Source: Azospirillum sp. SYSU D00513 (lineage in GTDB: Bacteria > Pseudomonadota > Alphaproteobacteria > Azospirillales > Azospirillaceae). Taken from it: a stretch of 64,000 nt of DNA. Position numbers and translations under genes: made by a program. The DNA is taken from assembly GCF_017356015.1 (NCBI RefSeq), contig NZ_JAFIQV010000016.1, positions 62,001 through 126,000 on the forward strand, written 5' to 3'. Positions 25,819 through 34,949 of this stretch are shown here, piece by piece. The notes under the pieces are model-generated. The model was given only the letters and a program-made list of their open reading frames with translations. It did no database searches and was not told where the DNA came from. The first letter of the stretch is position 1; every line of letters starts with the position of its first letter.

Positions 25819-27078
25819 TCAGCGCAGCAGCGGCCCGGCGGGAAGCAGCTTGTCCGGTCCCATCTCGGCAAGGCTGGTGATGCCCAGCAGCCCCATGTCG
25901 GCGCGGATCTCCGCCGACAGCAGGTTGATGGCGTGGCTGACGCCCGCCTCGCCCGCGATGGCCGAGGCGTAGTTGAAGGGCCGCCCGACGAAGACGCACT
26001 GCGCGCCCAGCGCCAGCGCCTTCAGCACGTCGGTGCCGCGCCGGAAGCCGCTGTCGATCATCACCGTCATGTCGCCGGAGACTTCCTTCACCGCCCGCAG
26101 GCAGCGCATCGGCGAGGCCGCCCCGTCGAGCTGCCGCCCGCCATGGTTGGACAGGATGATGCCGTCGGCGCCGTTCTCCCGCGCGAGGCGCGCGTCCTCG
26201 GGATGGAGGATGCCCTTGATGACGAGCGTGCCCTTCCACTGCCGGCGGATGCGGGCAATCTCGGTCCAGTCCAGATGCTCCCGCCCGGCGAAGTCGCGGG
26301 CCACGTTGCGGGAGATGATCGGGGCGCCGCGTTCGGCGTAATTGTTCTCGAAATGCGGCATCCCGTGCCGGACCAGCGTGCGCAGGAAGGTGTTCACCGC
26401 CCAGCCGGGATGGGTCAGCCCCTCCCAGAACAGCCGCAAGCTGGGGTCGAGCGGCGTCTTGAAGCCGGTGCGGACGTTGTTCTCCCGGTTCGGGACAACG
26501 GCGGAATCGACCGTCACCACCAACGTTTCGAATCCGGCATTCGCCACCCGGTCGATCAGCGCCGCGATGCGATGCGGCTCGCCCGGCAGATAGGCCTGGA
26601 ACCAGCTGTCGGGTGCGGCCTCCGCCACCTCCTCCATGGGAATCAGCGAGGATCCGCTCATGATCATGGGGATGTTCGCCCGCGTCGCCGCCCGCGCCAG
26701 CGACAGGTCACCACGATAGCCGGTCAGCGCCGTGATCCCCATCGGCGCGATGCCGAAGGGCGAGGCGTAGCGCTTCCCGAACAGGACCGCTTCCTGGCTG
26801 CGGCCGGACACGTTGTTCAGGACACGCGGCAGGAAGCGCATCTCCTCGAACACCGCCCGGTTGTCGTTCAGGGAGGCGTTGGTCTCCGTCGCCCCCGCGA
26901 CATAGCCGAAGAGCGGCTTCGGAAGGTAACGGCGCGCCGCACTTTCGAAATCGTCGAGCGACAGGATACGGCGCAGCCGGCGCGGAGCCCCGGCGGGCGC
27001 AGCCGGGCGCGCGGCGGGTTTGCCCGGGGCGGCACCGCCGCCGATCACCGAATTCACAGGTGCCGAACCGTCGGACAT
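25819..27078 (-). CDS. FMN-dependent alpha-hydroxy-acid oxidising enzyme (LldD-like)
   Basis: 419 residues from ATG 27078, preceded by AAGGAG. The C-terminal 360 residues are an FMN-binding (beta/alpha)8 barrel: F-G-I-A-P-M-G near residue 105, T-V-D, K-G-I-L, S-N-H-G-G-R-Q-L-D-G with the catalytic His and Arg, and D-S-G-F-R-R-G-T-D with G-R-P-F. This matches L-lactate/glycolate/mandelate oxidising enzymes; the family cannot tell the substrate. The first 45 residues are Pro/Ala/Gly-rich and atypical. It is divergent from the LysR gene at 27203. Confidence 0.92.
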   Translation of the reverse strand: MSDGSAPVNSVIGGGAAPGKPAARPAAPAGAPRRLRRILSLDDFESAARRYLPKPLFGYVAGATETNASLNDNRAVFEEMRFLPRVLNNVSGRSQEAVLFGKRYASPFGIAPMGITALTGYRGDLSLARAATRANIPMIMSGSSLIPMEEVAEAAPDSWFQAYLPGEPHRIAALIDRVANAGFETLVVTVDSAVVPNRENNVRTGFKTPLDPSLRLFWEGLTHPGWAVNTFLRTLVRHGMPHFENNYAERGAPIISRNVARDFAGREHLDWTEIARIRRQWKGTLVIKGILHPEDARLARENGADGIILSNHGGRQLDGAASPMRCLRAVKEVSGDMTVMIDSGFRRGTDVLKALALGAQCVFVGRPFNYASAIAGEAGVSHAINLLSAEIRADMGLLGITSLAEMGPDKLLPAGPLLR

Positions 27079-27165
27079 CGCCCCTGTTCTCCTTCCTGCG
27101 GGCACGGATCGTTTCCGTTCCCAACCATTCCGAACGGGACTTTAGAGTGGTGCCGTGCATAGGAT

Positions 27166-27185
27166 AAGCGATCATTATTCCGCTT
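27166..27185. promoter_or_regulatory. Candidate LysR operator
   Basis: AAGCG-ATCATTATTC-CGCTT is an inverted repeat (arms of 5, AT-rich spacer of 10) in the 124-base gap between the divergent LldD-like and LysR genes. Location and symmetry fit a LysR-type recognition site. Confidence 0.45.
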
Positions 27186-27202
27186 GCTGATGAGTTTTCG
27201 GA

Positions 27203-28108
27203 ATGAGCGAGCGCCGCCTCACCCCGTCCATGTCGATGCTGCTGGCCTTCGACTCCGCGGCACGGCACCAGAACTTCACCCAAGCCGGGGAGGAGCTGTC
27301 CCTGACGCAGAGCGCCGTCAGCCGGCAGGTCCAGGCCCTGGAGGAGCTTCTGGGGGTGGAGCTGTTCCACCGGTCCGGCCGGCACGTCACCCTGACGGAG
27401 GTCGGCGGGATCTACGCCCGCGACATCGCGCCCGCCCTGGCGCGCATCCGCGGCGCCGGGGCGCGCGTCGCCGCTCACCGGGCGGAGAGCCGGACGCTCC
27501 ACCTGGCGGTGCTGCCGACCTTCGCCTCGCGCTGGCTGCTGCCACGCCTTGCCGGATTCTATGAACGGCACCCGGACATCGTCGTGCACCTGCACACGCG
27601 CATCGGCGAATACGACCTGAAGGACAGCGGCATGGACGCCGCCATCAACGTCGGTGTCGAGCCCTGGCCGGGCCTTCTGGCCGACCGGCTGGAGGATGAG
27701 GAGATGGTGCTGGTCGCCAGCCCCGCCCTGCTGGCCCGCCATCCGGTCCACACCCCCGCCGACGTCTCACGCCACCCGCTGCTCCACATCGCCGTGCGGG
27801 CCGAGGCCTGGCGGGAATGGTTCACCCTCCAACGCCTGCCCCTGCGCGACATGCGCCCAGGGCCACAATTCGAGTTCACCGCTCACCTCATCCAGTCCGC
27901 CGAGGCCGGGATCGGCATCGGGCTGGTTGCGCGCTGCCTCGTCGAGGAGGAACTGCGCGACGGCCGCCTGATCGTGCCGCTGGACCAGGGACTTCCCGGC
28001 AACCGGGGCTATTACCTGCTCTACCCGCCGGAGAAGGCCGGCTTCCCCGCGCTGAAGGCGTTGCGGGACTGGCTGCTGCCGCAGGCTGAGAGGGCAACGC
28101 GGGCCTGA
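27203..28108 (+). CDS. LysR-family regulator of the GcvA/AmpR type
   Basis: 301 residues. The N-terminus L-L-A-F-D-S-A-A-R-H-Q-N-F-T-Q-A-G-E-E-L-S-L-T-Q-S-A-V-S-R-Q-V-Q is the GcvA-like HTH, and the effector domain includes P-T-F-A-S-R-W-L-L-P-R-L, typical of that subfamily. It probably controls the divergent hydroxy-acid oxidising enzyme. The candidate operator lies at 27166-27185. Confidence 0.94.
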   Translation: MSERRLTPSMSMLLAFDSAARHQNFTQAGEELSLTQSAVSRQVQALEELLGVELFHRSGRHVTLTEVGGIYARDIAPALARIRGAGARVAAHRAESRTLHLAVLPTFASRWLLPRLAGFYERHPDIVVHLHTRIGEYDLKDSGMDAAINVGVEPWPGLLADRLEDEEMVLVASPALLARHPVHTPADVSRHPLLHIAVRAEAWREWFTLQRLPLRDMRPGPQFEFTAHLIQSAEAGIGIGLVARCLVEEELRDGRLIVPLDQGLPGNRGYYLLYPPEKAGFPALKALRDWLLPQAERATRA

Positions 28109-28584
28109 AGCTGTGGGCGAGTTTCAGCTGCACCACGATGGGCACTGGCAGGCATGTGCAGCCATGCCCCGATGATGCGGAGCCGCCATGGCCCGCGTTC
28201 ACCCCGGGCCAGCCGGCAAGAACCGGATGCGTAGATTACACTTTCTTTGAATAGTTCGTATGTATTCCCCGCATGTTACCCAACAGTTAATTGCCATACC
28301 TTGGAGTGGTTTTATTATTACTTGTGAATATCAGCAAATAACAGTTGATTTCGTATTGTTTCCTCCCTAGCGTCCGCGTATAGCGAACGTTTTGCTTTTA
28401 AAAGAGTGTTTTTCTGATGTTGCGAGGTCCCGGAGAGCCATGGGGGATGGCGGCCGGACCCGCGTTATTGCCTGCCTGCGCTCGGCTTCAACCTCGCCCG
28501 GCCGCAGTCCGGTTCCCCTCCGGACCGACCGCGGGCACGCCGTCGTGACGTCCGGCAGGCACAACAACGAATGGGGATAGTGTC
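28109..28584. other. AT-rich gene-free region upstream of the cytochrome-like gene
   Basis: The middle part (about 28230-28430) drops to roughly 40% GC, far below its surroundings. It contains a CTTTTAAAAG palindrome at 28395-28404. The only open frames here are short, lack ribosome-binding sites and have no recognisable product. It likely holds the promoter of the 569-aa gene. Confidence 0.5.
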
Positions 28585-30294
28585 ATGAGATCTTCGTTGC
28601 GCGCATTCCACGCCACTGTGGTGGTTGCGTCGCTTGTCGCCTCGGGTCAAGCCTGGGCGCAACAGGCCTGTCAGGCGACACCCAAGACCGCGATATACGC
28701 GAACTTCTATCAATTCAGCAAACCGCTGAACGCAAGGACGTGCGACGCACGTGTGGAGAATGGCCGCATCGTGATCGGGGATGGACTTTCCAACCCCGCC
28801 ATGACCTGCCCGGATACCTTCGCCTGGAAGCTGTTCATCGAGGGGATCCAGCAGCAGTTCTGGGCGGATTGGGCCTCGGACCAGCAAACCTGGCCACTGA
28901 ATCCCTTGCGGCTCTGCACGGCCGACAACAAGACCGATTGCTGCGATCCGTCGGCCGCGACAAACCCCGGTTATCAGGACGAGGGGGGCGCATCGGCACC
29001 GCAGGCCTGCCCCTATTACCCCGGCGACCACAAGCATAAGGCGTCCGCACAGAACAGCCTGCGGGTGGGACAGCCGCCGTCGAAGGCGCACATCGTCGAC
29101 CCGTTCGCCAAGCCGAACGCACAGCCGCTCACCGCGGGCGCCTCGGCCGACCCTGGCCGGGAACTCCGCCAGTCCATGGCGGAAGTCGTTTTCCGCAACA
29201 AGCCCATGTTCCAGTTCATTTTCGAGAACGATCTGTACAACACGGAGGGCATCACGGCCGTCTATAACGTGAACGCCGCGAACCTCTCGTCGGGGACCAA
29301 TGGAACACCCTATCGCCTGGCGAATTCCAACGGCGCCACGGGAGAGATCGATTTTCCAGTCGCATCCGTGATGATCAAAAGCAACTGGATCCGCCGTGAT
29401 CGCGCGGAAAAGATCGGCATGAGGGATGATCCGCAAAATCCCTACATCAAGCTGACGATGACGCAGAACTTTTCCCAGAGCGATGACAACAACAGCCAGA
29501 TTTTCGAGCCTGGTGAATACTGGCTTATCGCCATGCATATGTCTTCGAAGGACACCCCGAATTGGGTGTGGACAACCTTCGAGCACGTGAACAATCCGGG
29601 GCGTTGCGATTACACGGGCTGCAACGACTCTTATGGCTATTCCAGCCCGGATCCAGTGGCGGCGGGGCAGGCGAACAACTTCACCATGCCTATCCTGCAA
29701 TGCGACAACCTGCCGATTCCAAGTTGGATCTACCAGACGGGCCAGGTTTATCCGGGTGGCGCGATCTCGCCGAACCTCGACCAACTCCTCACCAGCCTGA
29801 ATGTCGGCGGCGAGACACAGCTTGCGGCCAACGGCACATGGACTCCCTCAGCAACGTCCAGCGGATGGCGCAGCTATCGCCTCAAGGGATCCCAGACCGA
29901 ATTCACCGATTCCACCGGCAAATTCACGCGGTTGGGCAACTCGGTCACCGAGGGCGGATTCGTGAACAGCTCGTCCTGCATCAGCTGCCACGCGCGCGCC
30001 ACCACGAACGCCGCCGGTCCGGGCATCCCGCTCGGGGTTTTCATGAATGACCTCAACATTTCCGGCTACGCGCAGAGCCACTTCGGTACCCCGAACCCGG
30101 ACTGGTATCTGTCAAGCCAGGCTCCGGCCAATCTCAATGCCTTGCAGACCGACTTCGTCTGGGGATTCCTGTTCGCCCATTCGCTCGAAAAGCCCTTGAA
30201 GGCCGGTTTGGGCGCCGTGGAACCGGTGCCGCAGGCACCGACCAAGGCAACGCCGGATAATCCCTTCGCCGTTCGCAACCTGATCCAACGGTAA
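28585..30294 (+). CDS. Exported monohaem c-type cytochrome-like protein of unknown function
   Basis: 569 residues from ATG 28585. Residues 1-25 are a signal peptide (cleavage near A-W-A). A single haem-c motif C-I-S-C-H sits at residues 465-469, after S-S-S. The rest has many aromatic residues, several cysteines (D-C-C-D, T-G-C-N-D) and a proline-rich end, and is less GC-rich than neighbours. One covalent haem and the large extra domain suggest a periplasmic enzyme or electron carrier. No cytochrome assembly or redox partner gene lies next to it. I do not recognise the domain outside the haem site. Confidence 0.82.
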   Translation: MRSSLRAFHATVVVASLVASGQAWAQQACQATPKTAIYANFYQFSKPLNARTCDARVENGRIVIGDGLSNPAMTCPDTFAWKLFIEGIQQQFWADWASDQQTWPLNPLRLCTADNKTDCCDPSAATNPGYQDEGGASAPQACPYYPGDHKHKASAQNSLRVGQPPSKAHIVDPFAKPNAQPLTAGASADPGRELRQSMAEVVFRNKPMFQFIFENDLYNTEGITAVYNVNAANLSSGTNGTPYRLANSNGATGEIDFPVASVMIKSNWIRRDRAEKIGMRDDPQNPYIKLTMTQNFSQSDDNNSQIFEPGEYWLIAMHMSSKDTPNWVWTTFEHVNNPGRCDYTGCNDSYGYSSPDPVAAGQANNFTMPILQCDNLPIPSWIYQTGQVYPGGAISPNLDQLLTSLNVGGETQLAANGTWTPSATSSGWRSYRLKGSQTEFTDSTGKFTRLGNSVTEGGFVNSSSCISCHARATTNAAGPGIPLGVFMNDLNISGYAQSHFGTPNPDWYLSSQAPANLNALQTDFVWGFLFAHSLEKPLKAGLGAVEPVPQAPTKATPDNPFAVRNLIQR

Positions 30295-30428
30295 GGTGTC
30301 CGGCCCGCGCCGGGCCGCCCTGACGGGTGGTCCGGCGCGGTTCCGTTGCCATTTGGCGCAGGCGGGAAACGGCTTCTCCGAAAAACGGCGCTGTTGCACT
30401 ATCAGCCCCAGACCTATCGGAGGCCGCC

Positions 30429-30905
30429 ATGGCGACGACGCAAACCATTTCCACCCCGCCGACCACACAGGTTCGCGCCCTCGAATCCGCCGACCGCGGC
30501 TCCTGGCTTCCGCTCTGGCGCGGCTATCAGGCCTTCTACAAGGTGGAGATTCCGGAGCAGACGACGGAGGTCACCTGGAACCGCCTGCTCGACCCGCGGG
30601 AACCGGTCTTCGGGGCTCTGGCGCTCGTGGACGGCGAGCCGGCCGGAATGGTGCACTGGATCATGCACCGCTCCTGCTGGACAACCGGGGACTACTGCTA
30701 TCTCCAGGACCTGTTCGTGGCACCGGACCGGCGGGGTGCCGGCCTCGGCCGGACGCTGATCGAGCATGTCTATGCCGAGGCCAGGGCGGCCGGATGCGCG
30801 CGTGTCTACTGGCTGACGCACGAGACCAACACCGACGCCATGCAGCTCTACGACCGCATCGCCGACCGCTCGGGGTTCCTGCAATACCGGAAGATGCTCG
30901 GCTGA
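30429..30905 (+). CDS. GNAT-family N-acetyltransferase
   Basis: 158 residues from ATG 30429 with GGAGG upstream; an open frame 102 bases longer upstream lacks a signal. The acetyl-CoA motif D-L-F-V-A-P-D-R-R-G-A-G-L-G-R-T-L is at about 95-111, followed by H-V-Y-A-E-A-R-A-A-G-C. The substrate is unknown. Its stop is nine bases from the convergent aldo/keto reductase gene. Confidence 0.9.
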   Translation: MATTQTISTPPTTQVRALESADRGSWLPLWRGYQAFYKVEIPEQTTEVTWNRLLDPREPVFGALALVDGEPAGMVHWIMHRSCWTTGDYCYLQDLFVAPDRRGAGLGRTLIEHVYAEARAAGCARVYWLTHETNTDAMQLYDRIADRSGFLQYRKMLG

Positions 30906-30914
30906 GCCGGGGCT

Positions 30915-31763
30915 TCAGAGCATTTCCAGCGGCCGGGGCCGCGTCGGGGGCGGGAAGGCGCGGTCCAGCTCGGCGAGGTCCTGCTCGTTGAGCGTCAGGT
31001 CCAGCGCCGCGCGGTTCTGGCGGACATGCTCGGCGCTGCCGGCCTTGGGGATGACCATCAGGCCGTCGCGGCGCAGCAGCCAGGCCAGCGCCACCTGGGC
31101 CGGGGTGGCGCCGTGGCGGGCGGCGACGGCCTTCAGCGCGGGGTTGCCGAGGATGCGGCCCTGCTCGATCGGCGAATAGGCCATGAGTGTGATGTTGCGC
31201 TGCCGGCACCAGGGCAGCAGGTCGTATTCGATGCCCCGGCGCGACAGGTTGTAGAGCACCTGATTCGTGGCGCAGGCGCGTCCCTGCGGCAGGTCGACCA
31301 ATTCCTCCATGTCGGCGGGGTCGAGGTTGCTGACGCCCCAATGGCGGATCTTGCCGTCCCGGATCAACCGGTCGAAGGCCTCCAGCGTCTCGCGGAAGGG
31401 CACGCCGCCGCGCCAGTGCAGCAGGTAGAGGTCGATGCGGTCGGTGCCCATGCGCTTCAGGCTGCGCTCGCAGGCGGCGATGGTGCCGCGCGCCGAGGCG
31501 TTGCTCGGCAGAACCTTGCTGACCAGGAAAACCTCGTCGCGCCGGCCGGCGATGGCGTCGCCGACCACCTCCTCCGCCCCGCCGTCGGCGTACATCTCCG
31601 CCGTGTCGATCAGCGTCATGCCGAGGTCCATGCCCAGACGCAGCGCGTCGGCCTCCTGCTTCCGGGCCTGGGCGCTCTCGCCCATGTACCAGGTCCCCTG
31701 ACCCAGCGCCGGGACGGCCTCGCCGGACGGAAGAGTGACGGTGCGGAAGCTGTCGGACGGCAT
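30915..31763 (-). CDS. Aldo/keto reductase (DkgA/AKR5-like)
   Basis: 282 residues. Catalytic D-T-A-E-M-Y near residue 53, K-V at the Lys position, L-H-W-R at the His position, W-G-V-S-N-L-D, and the cofactor-binding V-I-P-K-A-G-S near the end are all present. The length and the S-N-L-D motif fit the 2,5-diketo-gluconate/xylose reductase type family. Unrelated in position to the other aldo/keto reductase at 15.6 kb. Confidence 0.93.
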   Translation of the reverse strand: MPSDSFRTVTLPSGEAVPALGQGTWYMGESAQARKQEADALRLGMDLGMTLIDTAEMYADGGAEEVVGDAIAGRRDEVFLVSKVLPSNASARGTIAACERSLKRMGTDRIDLYLLHWRGGVPFRETLEAFDRLIRDGKIRHWGVSNLDPADMEELVDLPQGRACATNQVLYNLSRRGIEYDLLPWCRQRNITLMAYSPIEQGRILGNPALKAVAARHGATPAQVALAWLLRRDGLMVIPKAGSAEHVRQNRAALDLTLNEQDLAELDRAFPPPTRPRPLEML

Positions 31764-32111
31764 GGCGGACCCCTTCTTGGATGGCTTCGGCGTCTTGGGT
31801 GATGTTCGGCGTTTCCGTTCCCGCCCTCAAGCTTAACGGATCGCCGGCATGCGGGAAAACGAACATGTCCGGTACCGGCAACAGCCGATTGCACGTCCCG
31901 GCTCCCGTCCATGCGCGTCCAGGAGGGTTCCGGCGCCTGGATGCGGGCCGCCGGGGGAGATTCGCCGGCCGATGATAGGCAATTTCGAATCGAGCGGGCT
32001 TTCTTCGCCGGAATCGCGACGAATTGCGTGATACCGGGGCGCTCCCGCCGTTGTCGTGCCAAGGAAGGCCGCCTTTCCCAGGCCCGATGATGCGAAACTG
32101 CCGGAGTGTTC
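31764..32111. other. Gene-free divergent region
   Basis: It separates the divergent aldo/keto reductase and BCCT transporter genes. I see no gene or clear terminator; promoters for both sides should be here. Confidence 0.45.
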
Positions 32112-34097
32112 ATGCAAGGGATCAACAAGACCGTTTCCTTCACCGCCGCGGGGATGATCCTCCTGTTCGTCCTTCTGGCGGCGCTGTTCACGGAGCCGTT
32201 CGGCGCCCGCGTTTCGGCGGTCCAGGCCTTCATCGTGGGGAATTTCGGCTGGTTCTACGTGCTCACGGTCGCCGGATTCCTGCTGTTCGTATTCTGGCTT
32301 TTCGCCAGCCCATACGGCGCGATCAAGCTCGGCCACGACGACGACGAGCCGGAATTCAGCTACCCCACCTGGTTCGCCATGCTGTTCAGCGCGGGCATGG
32401 GCATCGGCCTGCTGTTCTATGGCGTCGCCGAGCCGATGCTGCATTTCACCAGCCCGCGCGTGGGCGAGGCCGGAACCCCGGACGCGGCGCGCGAGGCGAT
32501 GAACCTCGCCTTCCTCCATTGGGGCCTGCACGCCTGGGGCATCTACATCATCGTTGGGCTGTCGCTCGGCTATTTCGCCTACCGTCACGACCTGCCGCTG
32601 ACCGTCCGGTCGGCCCTCTACCCGCTGCTGGGCGACCGCATCCACGGCTGGGCCGGCCATGCCGTGGACATCGTCGCCATCTTCGGCACGCTGTTCGGCA
32701 TCGCCACCTCGCTCGGCCTCGGCGTCATGCAGATCAACGCCGGCCTCGACTATCTCGGCCTGCTCGATGTCGGCCTGTGGCAGCAAGTCGTGCTGATCGC
32801 CACGATCACGGTCGTGGCCACCATCTCCGCCGTCACCGGGGTGGGACGGGGCATCCGGCGCCTGAGCGAGCTGAACATGCTGGCCGGGCTGCTGCTGCTG
32901 ACCTTCGTCTTCCTGCTCGGCCCCACCGTCTTCCTGCTGTCCACGCTGGTGGAGAGCATCGGGCGCTATCTTTGGACGCTGCCCTACACCAGCTTCCGCA
33001 CGCTGCCCTACGCCGGAGCGGAGTGGCAGGCGAGCTGGACGATGTTCTACTGGGGCTGGTGGATCTCCTGGGCGCCCTTCGTCGGCATGTTCATCGCCCG
33101 CGTGTCACGCGGGCGCACGATCCGGGAGTTCATCGGCGGCGTGCTGTTCGCGCCGGTCGCGCTGACCTTCCTGTGGTTCACCGTCTTCGGCGAGACGGCG
33201 ATCCACATGGAGATGTTCGAGGGCGGCGGCATGGCCGCCGCCGTGAAGAAGAGCGTGCCGACCGCGCTGTTCGTCATGCTCGACCGGCTGCCGCTCAGCA
33301 CCATCACGTCCGCCATCGCCACGCTGATGGTCATCACCTTCTTCGTCACCTCCGCCGATTCCGGCGCGCTGGTGATCGACATCATCGGGTCCGGGGGCAA
33401 CCAGGACCCGCCGATCGCCACCCGCATCTTCTGGGCATTGCTGTCCGGCGTGGTCGCGGCGCTGCTGCTGCTGGTCGGCGGGCTTCAGGCCCTGCAGACG
33501 GCGGCGGTCACCACCGCCCTGCCCTTCGCGGTCGTCATGGTGCTGATGTGCGTGAGCCTCGTCATGAGCCTGCGCAGCGAGCGCAGGATGGAACCGGCCC
33601 GCCGCGCGGCGCCCTCGCCGGGCGCGGGTGCGGCGGCCGCGCCGGCGGAGCCGCCGGGCGCCGGGGACTGGCGGCAGGGCCTTGCCGCCATGATGGGCCG
33701 CAGGAGCGGACAGGCGGCGGCCCCGCCGGGTGCGGCCGCCGCGCGGCGGGAAGTCGCGCGCTTCATCGCCGAGGACGTCCTGCCGGCCTTCCGCGACATC
33801 GCGGCCGAACTGGAGCGCCATGGCCGCGGGACGGAGATCGACACCTCCTCCTTCAGCGCCGGGATCGCCGTGCTCCGCAACGGGCAGGAGGAATTCACCT
33901 ACAGCGTCCGCGCGCGGGCCTACCACCCCATGACCTTCGCCTTCCCGGAGATCAAGAACGACGGGCAGCCGTGGCAGACGCGCGCCGAAGTCATCCTGCG
34001 CGGCGGCCTGCACAAGCAGCTTCCGCCGGAGCGCATGAACCGCGAGGCCATCCTGCGCGACTTCGTGCAGGAATACGGCAAATGGGTGGGCTGGTGA
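32112..34097 (+). CDS. betT: BCCT-family choline/betaine/carnitine transporter with C-terminal cytoplasmic domain
   Basis: 661 residues. GGAG at 32103-32106 selects ATG 32112. About twelve membrane segments over residues 5-500, with the family block F-S-A-G-M-G-I-G-L-L-F-Y-G-V-A-E-P and W-G-L-H-A-W-G-I-Y, and W-T-M-F-Y-W-G-W-W-I-S-W-A-P-F-V-G-M-F-I-A-R-V-S-R-G-R-T-I-R-E-F. Residues about 510-661 form the long regulatory domain of BetT proteins. It is the main osmolyte importer; the ABC betaine system lies 2-5 kb downstream. The next two genes follow closely and may be co-transcribed. Confidence 0.93.
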   Translation: MQGINKTVSFTAAGMILLFVLLAALFTEPFGARVSAVQAFIVGNFGWFYVLTVAGFLLFVFWLFASPYGAIKLGHDDDEPEFSYPTWFAMLFSAGMGIGLLFYGVAEPMLHFTSPRVGEAGTPDAAREAMNLAFLHWGLHAWGIYIIVGLSLGYFAYRHDLPLTVRSALYPLLGDRIHGWAGHAVDIVAIFGTLFGIATSLGLGVMQINAGLDYLGLLDVGLWQQVVLIATITVVATISAVTGVGRGIRRLSELNMLAGLLLLTFVFLLGPTVFLLSTLVESIGRYLWTLPYTSFRTLPYAGAEWQASWTMFYWGWWISWAPFVGMFIARVSRGRTIREFIGGVLFAPVALTFLWFTVFGETAIHMEMFEGGGMAAAVKKSVPTALFVMLDRLPLSTITSAIATLMVITFFVTSADSGALVIDIIGSGGNQDPPIATRIFWALLSGVVAALLLLVGGLQALQTAAVTTALPFAVVMVLMCVSLVMSLRSERRMEPARRAAPSPGAGAAAAPAEPPGAGDWRQGLAAMMGRRSGQAAAPPGAAAARREVARFIAEDVLPAFRDIAAELERHGRGTEIDTSSFSAGIAVLRNGQEEFTYSVRARAYHPMTFAFPEIKNDGQPWQTRAEVILRGGLHKQLPPERMNREAILRDFVQEYGKWVGW

Positions 34098-34098
34098 G

Positions 34099-34626
34099 AT
34101 GCCGCTTCCCTCGACACGCGAACTCCGCCACGAGCATTTCCGGCAGATCTACATGAGCGAGCGGTCGCGCCGGGAATCGATCCGCAGCAGCATCGGGACG
34201 CCGGTGTCCGCGATCTCCTTCTCGGTCTTCGCCCTCGGCAACCTGCTGGTGCAGTTCGACGCATCACGGCTGGGCGAGCCGGCCGCAATGGCCATCGCCG
34301 TGCTCGCCACCACCAGCGTGGTGGTGCTGCTCGCCGCCGTCCACCAGGTCTTCATGGTGGAATGGCTCTTCGTCCATCACGAGGCGCCCCGCCTGCCCGA
34401 CCTGATGGAGGCGGAGGAGCGGATGCGCGCCGTGATGGGCGAGGACGAGGTCGCCGCCGGCATGATGGATCTGATGACCGCCAGCTACTCCATCGCCTTC
34501 GAGCAGCATCTGTGGGGCAACACGGTCAGCGCGCGCAGCCGCACCTGGGCTCTGCGCCTCGTGCTGCTGTCGCTGACTTTCCTGGCGGCGGCGTTCCTGC
34601 TGCTGCCCTTCCATCTCATGGGGTGA
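34099..34626 (+). CDS. Small membrane protein, three TM segments, 175 aa
   Basis: Starts one base after the BCCT stop, so it is translationally coupled. Hydrophobic segments near residues 36-52, 60-82 and 150-172, with a cytosolic helix of M-E-A-E-E-R-M between. The N-terminus is basic and cytosolic. No recognised family. Its fixed position after the BCCT gene suggests a role with transport or osmotic stress. Confidence 0.75.
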   Translation: MPLPSTRELRHEHFRQIYMSERSRRESIRSSIGTPVSAISFSVFALGNLLVQFDASRLGEPAAMAIAVLATTSVVVLLAAVHQVFMVEWLFVHHEAPRLPDLMEAEERMRAVMGEDEVAAGMMDLMTASYSIAFEQHLWGNTVSARSRTWALRLVLLSLTFLAAAFLLLPFHLMG

Positions 34627-34630
34627 CGGC

Positions 34631-34861
34631 ATGGCCTGGCTCGACCGCATCTTCACGCGCCGGCGCCGGCAGCGCTGTTTCGGCCCGGTGCCGTCCTGGG
34701 CGCGCTTCCGGCTGCGTCCCGCCTGCCGGCAACTGTCGGAGCAGGAACACCGGATGCAGGAACTGCTCGGGCTGGTGGTCCCGCCCCGCCTGACGATGGC
34801 CGACGAGGAACTCGCCATCCTCATCGAACCCGCCGAGCGCCGCGCCATCGAAAAGGAATAA
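34631..34861 (+). CDS. Small Arg-rich protein, 76 aa
   Basis: ATG 34631 is four bases after the stop of the previous gene. The first 30 residues are Arg-rich and the second half is helical (Q-E-L-L-G-L-V-V-P-P-R-L-T-M-A-D-E-E). No family recognised. It is the third gene of the BCCT unit; real translation is plausible but unproven. Confidence 0.5.
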   Translation: MAWLDRIFTRRRRQRCFGPVPSWARFRLRPACRQLSEQEHRMQELLGLVVPPRLTMADEELAILIEPAERRAIEKE

Positions 34862-34875
34862 GGAGAACGGAATCG

Positions 34876-34904
34876 AAAAGGGCACCGCCCGACCGGCGAT
34901 GCCC
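34876..34904 (-). terminator. Rho-independent terminator of the PRC-barrel gene
   Basis: GGGCATCGCC / GGGCACCGCC-type arms (34880-34889 and 34895-34904, one mismatch) with a 5-base loop, followed on the minus strand by TTTT (34879-34876). It lies about 50 bases after the stop at 34950. Confidence 0.6.
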
Positions 34905-34949
34905 CATCTTCCGCGCCTCTTCGGCGCCGGTCCCTGCCCCTGGGCCGGG

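Noticed and set aside
28392-28580. Short plus-strand frame before the monohaem gene
   Set aside because: No ribosome-binding site and no recognisable product.
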